Shown: positions 51,143-61,001 of the stretch, piece after piece
How positions within the stretch are numbered: position 1 is the stretch's first letter
Layout: every line of letters starts with the position of its first letter
Origin: Trichomonas vaginalis G3
Lineage: Eukaryota; Parabasalia; Trichomonadida; Trichomonadidae
Reading direction: 5' to 3'
DNA: 64,000 nt
Assembly: GCF_026262505.1 (NCBI RefSeq)
Contig: NC_067207.1
Location: 18,878,082 to 18,942,081, forward strand
The notes under the pieces: generated by a model
Told to the model about the DNA's origin: nothing
The model's database searches: none
What the model saw: the letters and a program-made list of their open reading frames with translations, nothing else
Made by a program: the position numbers and the translations under genes

Positions 51143-51949
51143 TTAATATGCTATTAAAATCATCTCAATAATGAGTCCATCCTTTCCATCTTTAGGTAGC
51201 ACAACATCTTTCATTGAAGAAGGTTCGACAAGTCTTATGTTAAACTTACTGACAAAGTTTGTTATACTATAATGCTTTGGCGGCGAATACATATAGTTTG
51301 AAAGACATAATATAGATTCTTCAGCAAATTCACTTATACTGGATTTTATAACAATGTTCTCACGAGACCAAATGCCACCAATTGACAATCTTGTAAGCAA
51401 TCCTGCTGAACCTTCTACTGTAAACGTCGATGGTAACATTCCACGAAGGTCATCTATTGACATCTTTGAGTCACTGTATTTAAATATTTTCTTAAAGCAA
51501 TCGTCATTATCTAACCATGCAATAGCTTTGAAGTTTTCATTCGAATATACATCTGCTTCATTAAATGTAAAACCTGACTTCTTTGCAGAGATGACTTTAA
51601 AATCTATTGAGTTTGTTTCAAAATTATATGCTATGGTAACTTCTGAAGGTAATGGATGTCCTTCTGCTATAAGTTGTTCTTTCAATACCATTTGAAGCTT
51701 TGTGTTAAAAACTTTCATGTCATCTCCTGTATCTAAGTTCACATACACAGCAACAGGGAAACTATCTTGCTTCTTTGTTTCATCATTATATCTCAAAACA
51801 TTAAAGTTCTTCAATAATATTGTTCTTCCTGCTGGAATACTTCTAACTTGTCTTATTTCAATAGCTTTCTCACCTCCTACATACTCTACCCAGTGTCTTG
51901 GATATTCATAAGTATACTGACTTTCTTGAATTTTGGTAGGTTTCATCAT
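51143..51949 (-). CDS. Maverick part: capsid-like protein (268 residues)
   Basis: A whole frame rich in beta-strand sequence: TYEYPRHWVEYVGGEKAIEI, then PVAVYVNLDTGDDMKVFNTK and TIAYNFETNSIDFKVISAKK, ending DGKDGLIIEMILIAY. The start resembles the region at 48076-48462. The position between other structural genes and the packaging ATPase, and the ending in a long hydrophobic strand, suggest a jelly-roll capsid or vertex protein. No specific family can be claimed. Confidence 0.5.
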   Translation of the reverse strand: MMKPTKIQESQYTYEYPRHWVEYVGGEKAIEIRQVRSIPAGRTILLKNFNVLRYNDETKKQDSFPVAVYVNLDTGDDMKVFNTKLQMVLKEQLIAEGHPLPSEVTIAYNFETNSIDFKVISAKKSGFTFNEADVYSNENFKAIAWLDNDDCFKKIFKYSDSKMSIDDLRGMLPSTFTVEGSAGLLTRLSIGGIWSRENIVIKSSISEFAEESILCLSNYMYSPPKHYSITNFVSKFNIRLVEPSSMKDVVLPKDGKDGLIIEMILIAY

Positions 51950-52130
51950 AACATGTTCATAGTATATCTTTATACTCTGTCAGTTAGACTCGGTGCTATG
52001 TTCTGAATATTTCTGACTTGCATTTTTAATGGAGATAAAATGAAGCATTTAATACATGACGTAGATGAAGACATGAATGAAACTACAGACAAACTTAACT
52101 CTTCTCTTATTCTTCCTTTCAGCAAAGATT

Positions 52131-52933
52131 ATGAGTTTCTGTTCAAATGGTGTGTATTTCTATTGTGGAAAGATGGGTTCAGGTAAGACATTTAACCTCA
52201 TTCGTCATATACTCATAACAGAGCGTTTAGGAAACGACTCTTACTATGACCAAATCATTATATCAGCAACTTCAGACTCTATGGACTCAACAGCGAAAAC
52301 ATTTATGTCAAAAGTTCAAGCCTCTGTCGTTAAAGTTTCAGACAGTGAACTCATTGAATTTCTTCAACGTTACATTCGACGTAAGAGAAAATATTATGCC
52401 ATTGTTGAATTTATACAGTCAGGAATGCAAAAGACTTCAGAAGAGATGGAAAGAATTATTGACAAACACCACTTACGTCAATACTCAGGAGTTTACGATA
52501 TGAAACGACTGACAAACTACATTCAATCAAACTTTCAAAATACCCCTTCAAAAAGTATCCTTCAAACACTCTGCTCGTTTGTGACGACTTCGCCGGAAAA
52601 GGTTTAGTTTCAAAGCCTGACTCACCATTAGCTAACATCATAACTAAAGTCAGACATTACCACTTAACTGTAGCAATACTTATGCAAACATGGCGTTTCC
52701 TTGCTTTAAACATAAAACGTCTCATAACTGACTTCGTTATCTTTCAAGGTTTCTCACGCTATGATATTGAACTCATTTGGAAACAGTCAGGTATAAACAT
52801 TACCTTTTGAAGAAATTTGGGAAGCATATAAGTCTCTCATCTCTCCTCGTTCATACCTTGAGATTCATATCATGACTAATACCATTAAAGTCAAAATATT
52901 CCATGGGAACGACCAACATTGTTTTAAAGCTTA
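52131..52933 (+). CDS. Maverick part: A32/FtsK-type packaging ATPase
   Basis: The region starts MSFCSNGVYFYCGKMGSGKT: a Walker A loop (GKMGSGKT) right at the N-terminus, as in the A32-like packaging ATPases of Polintons and large DNA viruses. Further on it encodes a Walker B-like CDDFAGK, then VAILMQTWRFLALNIKRLI, matching the third conserved block (Q/T-rich sensor strand). This enzyme pumps the genome into the capsid. Length is close to the family's usual 200-270 residues. Confidence 0.75.
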
Positions 52934-53326
52934 ACCTTCAAATTGACTGATGGTAAACAAATTCCATGCATCTCTGTCGCCATTTCTGTTAATATTTTTG
53001 CTGTCATTCATATCATCCACTTCCCCATCCGTTAGCTTTTGAGGATATGTGTTAGAATAGCTGTTCTTAAATGAAGGCTTCTCTCCCTTGAGAGCATAAA
53101 CTCTATAACTTTCTGCATACTTTATGTTTGAACCTCCTGAGCCAATCATTGACATAATTTTTATAGGCTTCCACCCTTTGTTCATGTTCCTGCTTCTTCC
53201 CTTAGCTCTTTTGTTCAGTAGTTCTACATCTTTATACACAGCACCTGTCTCAGTGAATTCAACAATATTTTCATTCGTTAGCTTTACATTCAAACCCTTG
53301 TCGAGTATATTGTTCATTTCATACAT
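52931..53326 (-). CDS. Maverick part: unknown 131-residue protein
   Basis: Starts MYEMNNILDKGLNVKLTNEN, with a basic middle (LNKRAKGRSRNMNKGWKPIK) and an Asn/Asp-rich end. Convergent with the ATPase. TTTTTATTCTA, the structural-side motif, lies just upstream. No family recognised. Confidence 0.45.
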   Translation of the reverse strand: MYEMNNILDKGLNVKLTNENIVEFTETGAVYKDVELLNKRAKGRSRNMNKGWKPIKIMSMIGSGGSNIKYAESYRVYALKGEKPSFKNSYSNTYPQKLTDGEVDDMNDSKNINRNGDRDAWNLFTISQFEG

Positions 53327-53349
53327 AAAAGGTTTTTATTCTATATGAA

Positions 53350-53967
53350 ATGAGAAGCAAATCCATCTTAGCTGGTGCCGTTAATTGTTCCAATTGAACC
53401 AACATCAAATGTTGACTCACGAACGACAAACAATATTGTCATAAAGAACTATAGTTCAGAGTGTTTGAAAGAAACCAAAGAACCAGAGCTGAAATCCGTG
53501 AATTTAAACACAGCTTCAAACGCTAACGCTACATCAGATGTTAAGTTAGAGTATCCACCACTGGACCAAGTTCTTTCAAAGAAGCCAACGACAACCCTTA
53601 CACAAATGTTCAAACAAATCCTTCAGATAACGTAGACCATTACCTTCTTCAGTTATACCAAACAATTTTACTCAAAGACGATAAGAAGCTTTTGACAAAT
53701 CTTATAAGTAAGAACCAAATAATTCTAACAAAGGAGGACCTTGAAAATGTTATCTCACGAATAACAGGGAAACAATGTGTCATTGACTATCTCGACCCTG
53801 AAATCGAATGCTGTGGTCAAACGCCACCATTCATGAAAATAGGTAACATCCGCATCATTGAAACACCAGGTACTCCAGGAGTTGAGTTTAAGTATAAATA
53901 TTCGAACGAGTATACAAAACTATCTACAGAATATAAGCTTTGTTTGAAATATGTTTTAGTAAATTAA
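53350..53967 (+). CDS. Maverick part: unknown coding region
   Basis: Two coding-like stretches: one Thr/Asn/Ser-rich (NLNTASNANATSDVKLEYPP) and one with LTKEDLENVISRITGKQCVI and GNIRIIETPGTPGVEFKYKY. No family is recognised. It is convergent with the gene at 53964 and lies between the ATPase and capsid-like genes. Confidence 0.4.
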
Positions 53968-54203
53968 AGCAATTTGTAATATCTATCCAAAACTTCTTCA
54001 ACAGTATCGAACTCATCTTCATAATGCAAACCTAATCTTATTGACTTGGTGCAGTTTTCACTAACACAATATTTTTCTGTTCTCTTGACTGACATAACTA
54101 ACTCATTTGTTTCATCAAACAGCAACAACCAAAGTTCATGACCTAATACATAACATTCATACTTTATATTTTTAGCTCTGAGTTCTCTTGTAAGCTGTTG
54201 CAT
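53964..54203 (-). CDS. Maverick part: unknown 79-residue protein
   Basis: A whole small frame (MQQLTRELRAKNIKYECYVL, ending EEVLDRYYKLL) overlapping the end of the capsid-like gene at 54164 by 40 bp in another frame, the kind of overlap seen in tightly packed virus modules. Function unknown. Confidence 0.45.
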   Translation of the reverse strand: MQQLTRELRAKNIKYECYVLGHELWLLLFDETNELVMSVKRTEKYCVSENCTKSIRLGLHYEDEFDTVEEVLDRYYKLL

Positions 54204-54941
54204 TTAATATTTTCTAAAAAGTCAACTTCAACAGTCATTCGCACTGGTGCCTTCAGTTCTACAGGCTCTCCTTGAAAGTCAACAAGTCTGAATTGCATGT
54301 CTTTCAAATTATGAGGACTAATGCGAACCCATTTACCTAAATGAGTTGCTATGACAGGAACGTTTGGAATGAACATTGAATTTACTTCATAACAGAAAGA
54401 TTTATACTCTACTGAACCTTTACTATTAACTCCTGAAATGCCTGTGACATTAGCTATTTTTGACTCAATGTACAAACAATTGCCATAACATACGTATGGA
54501 ACAGATTTCATCTCAATCGTTTTGTCAACACTTTTCAAAGGAAATGTCATATGGTATGCTCCCAAAAGAAGTTGTACTCTATGACTCATTCTTGGTATCT
54601 TAAACTCTTTCGCATAACTGAACTTCAAAACTCCTGCAATAAGTTTAACATTCATTAGGTTTTCTCCGTTATCCTTGTTTATTGTAGTATTTATGAGAGC
54701 ATTTAACACTCCAGCTAATGTTTCCATCTTATATTCTACATTATTGTGAAATCTTATTTCGTGCTTCTTTCCATCTATTTCAAGCTCCATGAAATCTGTT
54801 TCGTCAGTTATAACGAATGAAGCAATAGTATTAAAGTCAACCATTCTGAATGCAAGTGGCTCATTCTGTAGACCTAAGTTTGTTTGTAGTTTTACTGTCC
54901 CGTATTCGTTTGGGTCTGTACTTTGCAAATAGAACAACATT
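54164..54941 (-). CDS. Maverick part: jelly-roll minor capsid/penton-like protein
   Basis: From the ATG at 54941 (MLFYLQSTDPNEYG) the protein has about 258 residues and is whole. The end of its core reads KDMQFRLVDFQGEPVELKAP then VRMTVEVDF, the pattern by which Polinton minor capsid proteins close their jelly roll (F.LvD..gnpi.L..p..lt..v). A middle part (SHRVQLLLGAYHMTFPL) also fits virus-type structural proteins. Penton/minor capsid is my best guess. Confidence 0.6.
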
Positions 54942-54957
54942 TTATTCTCATTAAAAT
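54942..54957. promoter_or_regulatory. Short divergent promoter of capsid-like and fibre B genes
   Basis: TTTATTCTCATTAAAA is the whole space between the two starts. Its TTTTATTCT half matches the structural-side motif seen at 48463-48480 and 53335. Confidence 0.45.
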
Positions 54958-57900
54958 ATGAGTATAGCTGCATATGCGTATGAAGCTGACAGAGCTAAAC
55001 GTTTATATTTTGGTCAATACTCTCTCACACTTACTGACAAATATATTGTTATCAGTGATGGAAATACCGAGAAATACATAACATGGAAGGACTATGAAAA
55101 GTTTGACCCCATTTTAACTCCATGCACTATGCCATTCATTGTAAATGGTGAAATTATTGAAAAAGATAATACAACCGTATATAGGTCTGTTTATGAAGCA
55201 TTAGAATATATGTTGAATCATAACCCAAAAAGATTTGACCCAAGCACTACACCATGTGCAATGCCTTTTATTAAGGACGGTGAAATCGTAAGAGTTCCGG
55301 ATTCAACGGTTTACACAGCTGTTCAAAACAGTTTACAAAACATTTTAGCGAATATCTTTAATTCAGAAACTACAGAAATAAAATTACCATATATAACAGA
55401 TGCTAAAGAAATTAAATCAAAAACGACAACATTATTTACGTCACTTAATGATTTAATGACTTATATCATTAATATTCCTGCACCAACTATAGCATTTGAT
55501 CCAAACTCGACGGTTTGCAGTGTACCTTTCATAAATGACAGTTCATTAATTACTTTAAGGGATTCGACAGTAAATGAATCATTAAAGGCGTCATTAATGA
55601 AAATCATTGATTTTAATTCATTCATGAATACATATAATTCATTCATTAATGTTTCATATGCTTCTAAAGAAGGTGAGCCAAAAACTATCGATAAAGCGGT
55701 GTATGAAATAAAAGCATCAACGACGAAATTGAATTCGTTAACTTTTGACGGTGATAGTTTCGTTAATGACATAACATCGGGAAAACAATTTTAACGAAAG
55801 AATATTTAAAATCTCATGTTAGTGAGTTCGTTGAAATTGAAAAAGAAGGTGGAATTAAGTTCGATCCACTGAATTTCATTTTCAGCTTAGCGAATGCGGG
55901 TGTTAGTTTCGCTGAATGGACAACTATACAGAGTGAAATAAATGCAATATGGACGTTTTTGGGGTCAAAAGCGGGAATGGGTGAGCTTGTAAATGCTGCA
56001 AGAACATTAGGTGAAACAGGAAATTTTGTAGATGGTTTTAAAAGACTTGTTTCAAATGTTTTTAACAAACACAAAGAAATTATTTAGATATACCGTACAT
56101 AACGGACGGATTTTCGAACAGATAGCAACAAACCCTCCGGTTATGGCTGCGTTGATGATGGTTAGAGATATAAAACCACGTAACGACGGGAACGAAGAAC
56201 ATGAACAACAGGATACTGGTCGGGTTATTCGAGACATTAAAAACGTGTATCCTGAAGTTATTGATTTATTTAGAGGAGTTAATGATTCAATTTCAAAACA
56301 TTCTATAACCCTCGATGAAGAGAATAAATTAACAGATTATATATTCGTCATTATTGCAGAATTAATGAAGAGAATAAATGAAAAAGGAATTGGTGATATC
56401 ATTAATGTCAGCGATGTAATGATGAAAAGAAATTTTGACTCATTATTTACAAAACCGAAAACAGAATATAGTCTTTATGACGTAATTACCGAATTAATGA
56501 AAAAGATTAATGATAATAAGAGTTCTGGCGGAAGAGTTGAATTAGAAGTGAATGATGTTAATGAGAAATTAGCCGAAAAAGCAAACAAAAATGAGCTTTT
56601 AGCTCTGAGTGATAAAGTCAAGAACCACGTTCATTATATAACTTCAGACGAACAGATTATAACGAACTACCATGGATATTTAACACGAAGTGATGAAGCG
56701 AAGACAAAAAATGTTAATGAAAGAAGATATAAATACATTCGTGCTAAAGGTTATGACATAAGCTGTACTGTACAGTATGATGTAGCTAAAGCACAGAAGC
56801 ATTTGGTTATACCGGTGAAATTTATGCCTCTACTTTCAATGTTAACGGTGTATTAGTTGAACCAAGATTTACTTTGAGAGTTAAGTCAAAAATAACGTTT
56901 GAAGATGCTATTAAAAGTAAAGCTGACAAAGTTGAACTTGAAGCAACGAACAAAGTTTTGAAATCTCATAAACACAACATCTCCGATATAAATGAACTTC
57001 AAGCTACATTAGACAGTAAAGCCGACAAGAACCATACACATAAATCCTTCACTACTGTTAGAGCAGACGACATAATATTGAACTTTGACCTTGGTTCAAG
57101 TGCACCTTTAGAGAATCCAAGTACAAGCGTAAAAGATACACTAAACAATTTAGATAACAGTTGCAGGAATATTGAAGGTCATGCCAGAAACTTTGAAGCA
57201 CATGAACTACCAGCAATGTTAGATAAGAAAGCCGACAAAACTTATGTAGATGAAAATTATGCAAAGAAGTCGGAAGTAAATGCTGCGCTTAATGGAAAAG
57301 CCGATAAAGAGCACGTGCATGAAGAATTTCAAACAATCAAGATTAAAGAAATTAAGGCATGCATCGAAATAGTAACAAAAACAGGAAGAGACGGTGCAAC
57401 TGTACAAGAACAAAGAATTTATCCTCCTACTTTTCCTAATGGTTTAATAACAAACAATATAAATATTGTAGAAGGCAATAAAACTATAAACGTTAAACAT
57501 GAACTTCTAACAATGAAGGCCCAGATTCTTGAAACCATATATCCTATAGGCTCTATTTATACGTCAATGAACTCAACAAATCCGGCAAGTGTTTTAGGTT
57601 TTGGTACGTGGGAACAGATTGTAGATAAATTCCTCTATTGTGCGAACTCTTCAAAGCAAACAGGTGGTTCGAAGAAAATTAAAGAAGCAAACCTTCCACC
57701 GCACTCATACAGGAACTACAAACACAACAGGTAGTCATTCACATTCAATAACAAAAAGAGGTTATACAAATCTTGCAGCAGGTTCGGATAGACAGGGAAT
57801 GCATAGATATGATATTTCAAGTGACCCAGTAGATTCAAGCGCAGGTATTTTCTGTGGAACCGCAGGAAATCATTCACACACTTTCACAACAAATCCAACA

Positions 57901-57963
57901 GGGTCGGGTAAAGATTACATGCCACCATTTGTGACTATATTCGCATGGTACCGCGTTCAATGA
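54958..57963 (+). CDS. Maverick part: fibre protein B, long, with collar-like tip
   Basis: This region encodes a larger relative of fibre A. Its N-terminal part has four repeats of the form FDPxxTPCxMPFIxxGEI...TVYxxVxxSL (54958-55620). Then come coiled and KADK/HTH shaft units (56560-57310; for example KADKTYVDENYAKKSEVNAA) and a tip that starts ETIYPIGSIYTSMNSTNPAS, has LGFGTWEQIVDKFLYCA, then a His/Gly/Ser-rich part (GSHSHSITKRG) and ends MPPFVTIFAWYRV. That ending is the classic close of phage tail-collar domains (lPpyitvyaWyRv). At DNA level 36 bases of the tip are identical to fibre A, showing recent duplication or exchange. Confidence 0.75.
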
Positions 57964-58003
57964 ACTCGCTTGAGCCTAGAATAAAATCTTTATTTTTACA
58001 TAA

Positions 58004-59082
58004 ATGAGCTTGAAAGAAGTATTCGAACAACATCCATGGAGGTCATTTAAGAAGTTCAATGAAGCTGCAAAGAGTTGGGGATTTACTAACAGAGCTGAAG
58101 TTAAAACGTTCTTTGACAAAAATGTTGTACATCAAACAAAAATAAACCCTTACGACTACTTTTTACCAATTTACTCCAACACTCCTGACGCATACCAATT
58201 TGACACTCTCATTCAAAGCAGAAAAGGAGGACATAAACCATTCCTCATCTTCATTAATGTTAACACTCGTAAAGCATATGCATATCCAATGAAAAATAAA
58301 GGAACTCGTGAAGTGTTAAGAGTTTTACAAAGTTTGTAGCAGAAACAAGTACTTTAACATCAGACCAAGACAGTGCATACCTCAGCAATGAAATCACAGA
58401 ATTTCTCATTAAGCATAACATAACTCACTACACTACTGAAGACCATAACCATAACATACTCGGCATCATAAACCGCTTCATAAGAACGCTCAGAGATTTA
58501 AATCAAGAGCGAGACTTTACCGAAGAAACAATGAAACATTTTCTCGAAGTATATAATTCCTCAACACATTCTACAACAGGACATACACCAAATTCAATGA
58601 CACAACAACAAGAAGAAAAGTATATACAAAAGAAACGAAGCCAAACACAAAATATCAGAAATTCAACACAATTTACCCTCATTCCTGGTACAAAAGTTCG
58701 TGTAGTTCTTGACGACAAACCGTTGACAAAGAAACGTTTAAGGTTAAGTAGAAATTATTATATCGTAGACTCTACGCAAGGTAATGGATATCTTATAAAA
58801 GCTGCTGACGACTCCATTGCATTTTACCCTCGTCATAAATTAGTCGAAAGTAGTAATGGCAAACTTGCTGAAACCATTGACGAAGCAAAGCGAGGAGTGG
58901 TTATTGAAATACTTGGCTACAACATAAACGATGACACTTATAAAGTAAGATATGAAGGAGGCGTTGAAGATGTTATACCATCTAAGAACTTGAGAGAGTC
59001 AAAGCCAACACATCTGGGACCATTAGAGCGGGAGTATTGGAAAGACAAAAACATGCCAGAAAGAATAAGAAAATTCTTCTAA
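58004..59082 (+). CDS. Maverick part: retroviral-type integrase with chromo-like end
   Basis: The region matches the integrase of Mavericks: a helical N-terminal part (HPWRSFKKFNEAAKSWGFTN), a catalytic core with the Asp-containing strands AYQFDTLIQ and SDQDSAYLSN and the helix NHNILGIINRFIRTLRD, then a C-terminal beta-barrel region ending in a chromodomain-like block (EILGYNINDDTYKVRYEGGV then EDVIPSKNLRE). Such an integrase joins the element's ends to host DNA with a 6-bp target duplication in this group. It sits in the usual place between structural and replication genes. Confidence 0.85.
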
Positions 59083-59118
59083 ACTTTTTCATTAGATGTA
59101 AATCAGACAAAAATATAA

Positions 59119-59172
59119 TTTAGGTGAAGAGGTGAGATCTCACCTGTTTTTTCACCTGTTTTTTCACCTCTT
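59119..59172 (+). repeat. GGTGAGATCTCACC repeat block, copy 2
   Basis: TTTAGGTGAAGA, the palindrome GGTGAGATCTCACC, and two GTTTTTTCACCT units, between the integrase and the next gene. Almost identical to the inverse of copy 3 at 60191-60249. Confidence 0.9.
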
Positions 59173-59194
59173 GAATTTTCATGAATTTTCCCGA

Positions 59195-59250
59195 AATAAA
59201 AAATAAAGTTAGTTTTATTTTTTTTTATTTTTTTATTTTGTATGTAAAGA
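59195..59250 (+). promoter_or_regulatory. GTATGTAAAGA-type promoter, copy 1
   Basis: AAAATAAAGTTAGTTTTATT, then T/A-rich DNA, then TTTTGTATGTAAAGA (59236-59250) directly before the ATG at 59252. The same module precedes the genes at 60360 and 61063. Confidence 0.7.
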
Positions 59251-59251
59251 T

Positions 59252-60193
59252 ATGATTTCAACAATCGGCACAACAGCAATACAAACAACTACAGCACCAA
59301 ACTCTTTAGTCATGAATCCAACATCTATGTTAGTAGAGATGAAAAGCTTCATTCCTTCTTCATATACTTTTGAAACAGAAATCCAGAAGATAAAGCAAGA
59401 ACTTTTAACAAGTAATTTAGACTGTAGTGCGAAAGATGAAACAAATGAACAGTATCTTTATGAAATGCAGGACATTATTGACCATTTACCTAAACTACCT
59501 GAAATCCAACAACAAAAACTCACTATTCCTGAATTCGACGAAATTGAAGTGAAACCAACTGACTCAGTAGAAATAAAGAAGTTCATTCGTAAGGTAAACT
59601 ATGAGTTTCTAGGATTTCATTGCAACCATAAGGTTATGGACAAAGATTGCGACATGGTATATAAAAACATTTCTGACATATATAAATCTGAGGAGTTTAA
59701 GACTTACGATAACTTTGTTTCGTTAGTTGCTGAATGTGTTTGGGAAATAAGAGATAAAGATAGAAGAGGCAAAGTATGGAACAAACAAATAAGACCCGCT
59801 ATGTTTGAGATGAAGAGAGCAATTGACGCTTTAGTTGTTTTAGCTGGTTTTATTTCAATGTATAACGCAAAAATGAACCCGCAATGTTCTAAATGTAAAG
59901 CAGCAATGAGGAGATATAACTACTCAGTCAAAGAGATAGAAAGAATGAGAAACGACTATGCAGATTTAAAGAAAGAAGCAGAAAAACCAGCAGAAAATAA
60001 AATGGACATGTTAGAATTTCTGAACAAAAACTATCCAACTGCTGACGATTTCCTTCTATCTGACGTCAAGAAGAAATATAAAGAAACTTTCGGTATCGTT
60101 AAAACTTTTGACATACTGACAGAAGAAATAGAAGCTACGAAACTGTTTAGGATTTCAAATATACATCGTACAATTCATGTAAAACGGTTGTGA
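59252..60193 (+). CDS. Maverick part: unknown 313-residue protein
   Basis: A whole frame with a Thr/Ser-rich start (MISTIGTTAIQTTTAPNSLV), a helical acidic-basic body, a CxxC-type pair (NPQCSKCKAAMRRYNYS) and a Lys-rich end. No family recognised. It is flanked by two inverted copies of the GGTGAGATCTCACC block; the downstream copy starts at its stop codon. A role in replication or early regulation is guessed from its promoter class only. Confidence 0.55.
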   Translation: MISTIGTTAIQTTTAPNSLVMNPTSMLVEMKSFIPSSYTFETEIQKIKQELLTSNLDCSAKDETNEQYLYEMQDIIDHLPKLPEIQQQKLTIPEFDEIEVKPTDSVEIKKFIRKVNYEFLGFHCNHKVMDKDCDMVYKNISDIYKSEEFKTYDNFVSLVAECVWEIRDKDRRGKVWNKQIRPAMFEMKRAIDALVVLAGFISMYNAKMNPQCSKCKAAMRRYNYSVKEIERMRNDYADLKKEAEKPAENKMDMLEFLNKNYPTADDFLLSDVKKKYKETFGIVKTFDILTEEIEATKLFRISNIHRTIHVKRL

Positions 60194-60249
60194 AAAAACA
60201 GGTGAAAAAACAGGTGAGAAAACAGGTGAGATCTCACCTCTTCACCTAA
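60191..60249 (-). repeat. GGTGAGATCTCACC repeat block, copy 3 (inverted)
   Basis: GGTGAAAAAACA units (two, plus a GGTGAGAAAACA variant), then GGTGAGATCTCACC, then TCTTCACCTAAA. It begins at the stop codon of the gene at 59252. Read from that stop it has the same polarity as copy 1 read from the stop of the gene at 50394. Confidence 0.9.
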
Positions 60250-60299
60250 ACATTATTTTTGCTGAATTCAGCAACAAAAATCGTGAATTTCCTTAAGAC

Positions 60300-60358
60300 A
60301 GAAAAAATAAAGTTAGTTTTATTTTTATTTATTTTTTTATTTTGTATGTAAAGACATA
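60300..60358 (+). promoter_or_regulatory. GTATGTAAAGA-type promoter, copy 2
   Basis: AAAAAATAAAGTTAGTTTTA, T/A-rich DNA, then TTTTGTATGTAAAGA (60340-60354) six bases before the ATG at 60360. Confidence 0.7.
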
Positions 60359-60359
60359 T

Positions 60360-60971
60360 ATGTCAAACATTGAGTTTGAAACAGTTAGAAAGATAGACAA
60401 TGACACCAAATTGGTTAGAATAGGTGATTTAAACGTAAGATACTCAAAGAAATACAACAAATATTCTTTGTCAGACATTATATTTCCATCTGGAAAGAAA
60501 ACACACGACTGGGTTAGAAATGCTTCAACTCAGAAAATTTTGACAAGAAATCCTGAGCTTATGATATCAGTAAGATTCTATGGAACTACAGCATATCTCA
60601 TCGACAAAAGTCTTATACCAATAGTTTTGTTATGGATTGACCCAGTTGTTGGATATAACTTCATAACTTATGGTTCATTCGATACGGAACGTTGCAGTGA
60701 AGGCTTACTTTACATCGTTCAGAAACCGAAGGACTTCAACACAAAAAGATATAAGATAGGAAGGACATATAATATAACTCAAAGATATGACTCTACAGTC
60801 AATAGAGTCAAGGTTGTGTTCGTTAATGATATGAGAGCCGCAGAAACAGAACTACTCGAAAAGTTTAAGAAAATGTATGGTGCTCCCATAAAAGGTAAAG
60901 AAACGTTTGAAGTAGATGAGATAGATAAAGCTATAAAATTATTTGACGAAGTTGCTGAAAAATACATGTAA
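60360..60971 (+). CDS. Maverick part: KilA-N plus GIY-YIG/T5orf172-like protein
   Basis: From the ATG at 60360 the protein has 203 residues. The N-terminal half is a KilA-N DNA-binding domain (YSLSDIIFPSGKKTHDWVRN then STQKIL). The C-terminal half reads GLLYIVQKPKDFNTKRYKIG and RTYNITQRYDS, later MRAAETELLEKFKK, the pattern of the T5orf172/GIY-YIG-like nuclease fold found behind KilA-N or Bro-N in large DNA viruses and phages. The frame is whole. It probably binds DNA and may nick it. Confidence 0.75.
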   Translation: MSNIEFETVRKIDNDTKLVRIGDLNVRYSKKYNKYSLSDIIFPSGKKTHDWVRNASTQKILTRNPELMISVRFYGTTAYLIDKSLIPIVLLWIDPVVGYNFITYGSFDTERCSEGLLYIVQKPKDFNTKRYKIGRTYNITQRYDSTVNRVKVVFVNDMRAAETELLEKFKKMYGAPIKGKETFEVDEIDKAIKLFDEVAEKYM

Positions 60972-61001
60972 AGCGTTTATTTTTGGTCTTTTGTGAAAGA
61001 T

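Noticed and set aside
47612-53967. An adenovirus-type maturation protease among the small Maverick genes
   Set aside because: I looked for the His-Glu/Asn-Gln-Cys order expected of this protease and did not find it in any part within the window.
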